Assembly: GCA_013396655.1 (NCBI GenBank)
Contig: WBMV01000852.1
Coordinates: forward strand, 558,001 to 622,000
DNA length: 64,000 nt
Reading direction: 5' to 3'
From: Campylorhamphus procurvoides
Taxonomy: Eukaryota; Chordata; Aves; Passeriformes; Dendrocolaptidae
In this document: piece by piece, positions 59,740-64,000 of the stretch
How positions within the stretch are numbered: position 1 is the first letter of the stretch
Layout: each line of letters starts with the position of its first letter
Position numbers and translations under genes: made by a program
The notes under the pieces: generated by a model
Told to the model about the DNA's origin: nothing
The model's input: only the letters and a program-made list of their open reading frames with translations
The model's database searches: none

Positions 59740-59960
59740 AAGAGGAGATGCAAGCACTGAACCATATTCGATGCCTGTATCTGAAACACCAGGTTTGAAT
59801 GATGGCGTAGGTCATTAGATCCCTAATTTCCTCTTTAATGGATTTTCTAATGCATTTGATGAATAAAGAGATGCTCAATAGTAAATAGAAATACCATTTG
59901 CAACCTTGGACGTGAAATGGGGCTGTGATGTTGCCATTATTTATGTTTACCCAAGCCCTG
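59740..59960. promoter_or_regulatory. Candidate conserved non-coding element
   Basis: Contains ggtcattagatccctaattt, tttaatggattttctaatgc, aataaagagatgctcaatag and ttgccattatttatgtttac. AT-rich, non-repetitive, rich in ATTA/TAAT cores. The antisense strand is open through it (part of 59642-60082) and encodes a hydrophobic/basic stretch with no known domain. This is most likely chance but worth checking because the frame is long for such AT-rich DNA. Confidence 0.33.
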
Positions 59961-62900
59961 TGGACCTCACTGAGGTGGAACAGTGTGAATGCTGAAGCGA
60001 CAGGGGCTGGAAGCACAGGGCAGTGCCAGCCCGGGCCACTGCCAAAGGAACAGCTTGAGTGTGCGTGCGATTTTCGGAACATGAATGATCCCTTTGACTC
60101 CCGATCGCCTGTGGGTATGACCTGGGCTGAATGGGTCTTGTGTTTGCATGGAAAGATGGTGCAGAAGGACCCGAGGATGATTCCAAGCAGATATTGCTAA
60201 ATGTCACTTTGCATGCACAGGGTCCATCCCCCCACCCATGAGCTGTGACACTGGGAGGGGTCGTGGGTGCCAGCCTGGGGCTGTGCTGGGGAGGAGATGG
60301 TGTGAGCTGGGTCCTGCCTGCAGCCTGACCAACTGTGCAGCCTGGACTGAGCCCCTCAAGGGGCTCACACTCACTGCACGGGGGCTGCTGTCCCTCCACA
60401 ACCTAGATGGGAGCTCTCTGCCCTGCTGGGTACAGCAGCTTGGGCCTCTTGTTTCAGAAGTACCATGTTGGTGCAGAGTAATGTGATTATACATTCACAT
60501 CCATTTGTGTGAAGCTGGCAGCATCCTCAGCGAATATTTTCGTACCTCCAGTTTCTAAATGGCATTTCTGCTAACAGCCATGTATCATCATTACCAGCAA
60601 GGCTTTGGAGGATGCATGAGCAAAGTGGGATATTACTTAAACCCCTGCAAGTACTGTCTGATAATTAATCAGGCGTGGGTTGGTTATGTTTTCACCTTAC
60701 TTGGTGGAGAAAAATGCAATGTAACAAAGCAGGATTTTAGTTAAAATTCTCTGGTGAGCTGATCTCCCCTAGGTCAGGACAGTTGTCTCCCCGTGTGTAT
60801 GTGAGGACACCACAGACCAGAAAGCTTGTCCAAATCTTGTTCTTCCTGTTGAAGCATCAGTATCAGATAGCACTGAGTGAGCCAGAGGTGAGAAGCCAGC
60901 CCAGAGGAACCAAGGGTCCCATCCAAAACTGCAGACCCCCAGCCCTTGCTGGCAGAGACATCATTTGATTTTTGGGGTCTCATCCTGCAGCTGTTCTTGC
61001 CACAGCGTTCTCTCCAATAGTGCCATTATGTATTACTAGGGGACAGAGCTGGCAGCAGGAAAGGGCAGCAGAAGCACACATTTGTCTTGCTGTCCAGTAA
61101 GCCACATAACAAATAGCGATGCCAAGCGTAATCCTGCTTCAGTTAAAACTGTTGCTTTGGTTTGTCATCATTCATTGTTTGGAGTACAGCTGCTTAATGA
61201 CAGGATGTGGGAAATGAAAAGTTTTTTATGTCCTCATAGACTTTTTAAAGTAAAAATTTCCGAGTAATGAAGGGGAAGAAGGTGCTTGCGCAGAAACTCT
61301 GGGTCTGAATGCTGAGACGCAGCCCGGCCAGAGTGAACCTTCCCCAGCAAGGCTCAGGAGATGGAGGTTTTGCTCTCAGCTTCAAAAATAACCTGCTGTG
61401 TAAATCCAGGCAGTATCTGTGCATCTGCTTGCTTTGCTTACGTTACACATCTGGCGCAGCTGCCTCTGCCCAGCGCCTTGCAGAACAGGACCTGCATTTT
61501 ATAGGAAGAAATGAAAAATAAAAAACAAATGCCATGGATCCGTGTGGGGCCACTCCTTTGCAAAATCCCCCATGGCAAATGAAGTTAGCAAATGTTAGAT
61601 TTTGAACCTAAATATAGGGGAACAGAGCCAATTATCCACATGGACTGAGACCAAGTGGATGAAATCCGAGGTGGACAGGTGCTTGAAGAGGAGACTTCAT
61701 TAAGCAAGTAAGGAAATAGACAACCCCAACTCTGCCTAAAACTGAGGAGCGTGGGGTGCCTTTTTCATTTTTGGGTGCATTTTAATAATGATCTTAATTT
61801 TCATACAGGCCACAGTGGGGCTCCACCCCTTCTCATGCTAATTACTTCTAGTTGACAGTGCAGAATTACCAGCAGGCACATGATCTTTGCTCCCAGTGGG
61901 AACTCTCCTATGTGGGTGCATTCCACATCATGTAGGCAAATAGGGAACCTGATGGGTTTGGTGGGAGACGCATTTCATCTGGGCTTTAAACTCATTTCTG
62001 GCAGGTGCAGCCCTGGAAGAACCACCAAAGGCTGGGATATGGCCAATAAGTCTACATAATTGCATGCCCGTCCCCTGCTTCACTCTGGCTCTAGAAATAT
62101 TCTCTCTGCTCCTCTATGTCTATTTATTAAGCTGTGTCCTGAACTAAGTGAAATCAGTGTGGAATTTGCCTGAGGTTCCTCTCTGCTGGCCCAGGGCTTC
62201 TCAGCAGTGTAAGCAAAATTAGAGGAGGTGCTGGGGTTGGGATGAAACTGCTGCTCATTGGAGAGGGAGAAAGAAAGGAGTCAGGGACCTGTGTTTTCTG
62301 CCCTTGGCATTGCAGGAGTGGTTGGGAAGTGGCTGAAATCCCTGTGGTGGGTTTCCCACATACGTGGGATTTTCCATATTTTAAAATCGAAGATAAATGT
62401 CATGATTTTTTTATGGATGGTTTGATATATTCTTACAAAAATCTACTACGCTCATCAGCACTCTCTAGGTCCAAAAACTGGTTTTACTGTGCCTTTTTTT
62501 TTTTTTTTGCATCCCTTGAAAATTTCTATTTCCAACAAGCCTACTGTTATCTCACTTTTGCTATTTTAAGTTCTGTGGCACAAAAAGGCTGACTCACAGA
62601 AAGCCGTGTTGTAGGAAATATTGGCTCAGCTGAGGAAATAATTCTCAGTTCATTCTTCCACTGTGAGATTTGGGGTTTTTTTCTGTCCCTTTTTTTTTGT
62701 GTATGTTTTTTTGGTCTCATGTTATGGCACACATCTAGCACCATGAAAGATTGAGAGCTATTTCCAATGCACTGCTCTACCCAGTCAAATCCCTCTTTCT
62801 GTATATCCCCAAAGCATTTTATGTACCTACCAGGAATGTTACGCAGGATGCTCACACAGCTCATAAAATGAGATCTTGTTTTGGAAATGTTATGTGGAAA

Positions 62901-63649
62901 TATACTGCTTAATCTCCTGCAGCCAGTCACAGTGACTGTCGTGGCTGTGCACGTCGGAGGGGGTGAAGATTACAGCCAGTTTGGGGAAGTTTGATACCTT
63001 ATCAGAAGTCCCCAAGAATAAAACTGAAAGAAGTGGATGTTCAACGAAATGTAGATAATTGGCCATTAAAAGGGGAAATACGGGAGGCCCCGGGGAAGTC
63101 ATCCGTCTGGCTGGACTTGGCGCTGCTCCTCCTGAGTACCTGCAGTCACCCTCTCACTGAGGGATTGTGTGGAATAAATCCTGGGTGTGCTTTAATTGAG
63201 TGTTAAGCACATCACTGATGTGCAGCGAAAGACAAGGCTGGAGATCCAGGATGAAATCCTTGCCCAGCGGGGTGGGGAAACAAAAACAGCCCAACAACTG
63301 CAAAACCTCTATTGACTTCAAGGGCTTTAATCACCAGAGCAAGTTGTCTAATAACACACTGCAGGGTGTGCTTTGGCACTGCCATCTACTTCGTTCATTT
63401 TATGCTTAATATGCCAGAAAACAACGTTTAACATCTAGAATAAATGGCTATAGCATATCTGTCTGCAGGAAAGCAGCTGATGAAATAATATAAGAAATAA
63501 ACCCAGGGTCTTTTGAGTGCACCTATTGATATTTTTTTCTACACCTTTTTGACACCATCATTAGCAAAACCTAATTAGAAGGTGGTTTTCAACAATTGCT
63601 GTCCTCAAGACATAAAGTATAGCCCTCACATAAATAATATTATCATCAT
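59961..63649. other. Non-coding sequence, no gene seen
   Basis: No supported gene or repeat over 3.7 kb. 60055-60200 (cgtgcgattttcggaacatg, then ctcccgatcgcctgtggg) retains several CpGs and might be a further conserved block. T-rich simple tracts occur at about 62495-62510 and 62670-62710. The remainder shows nothing. Confidence 0.6.
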
Positions 63650-63862
63650 CTTTAAAATACTTCATAAACACTAATTTACCCTCCCAATTTACTTGTGAGA
63701 TAGATAATTATGTGTTAACAATAATATAATCACCATTAGTAGCTGTGTTAGTCCTCTCTTTTTATAGATGGAAGCTCATGCCCTGATAATAAACAGCTTG
63801 CTGAAGGCCACATGAGGAGTCTTTCAGGACTCTGATTAGGGAGCAAATCAGTCCTGGCTCGG
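63650..63862 (-). mobile_element. Ancient MIR/CORE-SINE-like element
   Basis: The antisense order of a MIR-type SINE is visible: taaaatacttcataaacac (consensus gctttac..attaa), cttgtgagatagataatt (consensus tgtgaggtaggtactatt), tttttatagatggaagctca (consensus ttttacagatgaggaaactg), gcttgctgaaggccacatga (consensus acttgcccaaggtcacacag) and ctctgattagggagcaaatc (consensus gccgggattcgaacccag). An extra segment of about 45 bases sits at 63711-63757. High divergence fits a very old insertion shared across amniotes. Confidence 0.55.
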
Positions 63863-64000
63863 TCCTCCCCTCACATAAAAAACAGAACAATGTCAGTATA
63901 ATGAAGAAAAGCAGGGTTTAAGCATGGGCAAGAAAGAGAAATCTTCTTCAAGTTGGCTTAATTCTTGGACTGACAGGAAATATTAAAATATTATGTGACA

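Noticed and set aside
1..64000. CRISPR arrays, bacterial operons, tRNA or rRNA genes
   Set aside because: None seen. Base composition and repeats are those of a vertebrate nuclear genome.

Overview
This is vertebrate nuclear DNA, and the repeats say bird. Eight truncated copies of CR1, the dominant avian LINE, are recognisable. Their diagnostic 3' ends read (in CR1 antisense) agaatcacagaat, then ggttggaa(g/a)(g/a)ga, atcatcaag and tccaac. There are no dense SINEs, no L1 and no Alu or B elements. Nothing fixes the species. A passerine or other neognath is plausible from the CR1 types and the GC-rich minisatellites, but this is inference.

I found no protein-coding gene, tRNA, rRNA or CRISPR array that I can support over 64 kb. 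The open reading frames are short, overlap on both strands, have no recognisable domain and are what chance gives. The only clear protein-coding relics are the C-terminal ends of CR1 ORF2 (reverse-transcriptase polyprotein) at about 22803-22952 (-) and 55457-55543 (+). The window is best read as an intergenic desert or part of a very large intron.

Layout. 1-7.8 kb is mostly unique sequence with three candidate conserved blocks. 7.9-23.2 kb carries five CR1 fragments, all antisense to the + strand. 23-38 kb is unique sequence with one exon-like block (28524-28735), several AT-rich homeobox-word blocks and a 42-bp tandem duplication. 38.1-39.1 kb is a compositional outlier: a GC-rich, insertion-like block made of four minisatellite or low-complexity tracts, and it contains the only N of the window (38590). 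39.9-60 kb has the highest density of blocks that look like developmental enhancers, with two more full CR1 3' ends and a short one. 63.65-63.86 kb is an ancient MIR/CORE-SINE-like element.

A degenerate palindromic repeat family (ends resembling GGGCCAGATTCTGATCTCAC) recurs at about five places and may be the least described component. Blocks called candidate conserved elements rest only on how the sequence looks: dense TAAT-type cores, islands of retained CpG, runs without simple repeats. I could not align anything, so confidence is low for all of them. I saw no evidence of a novel multi-gene system.
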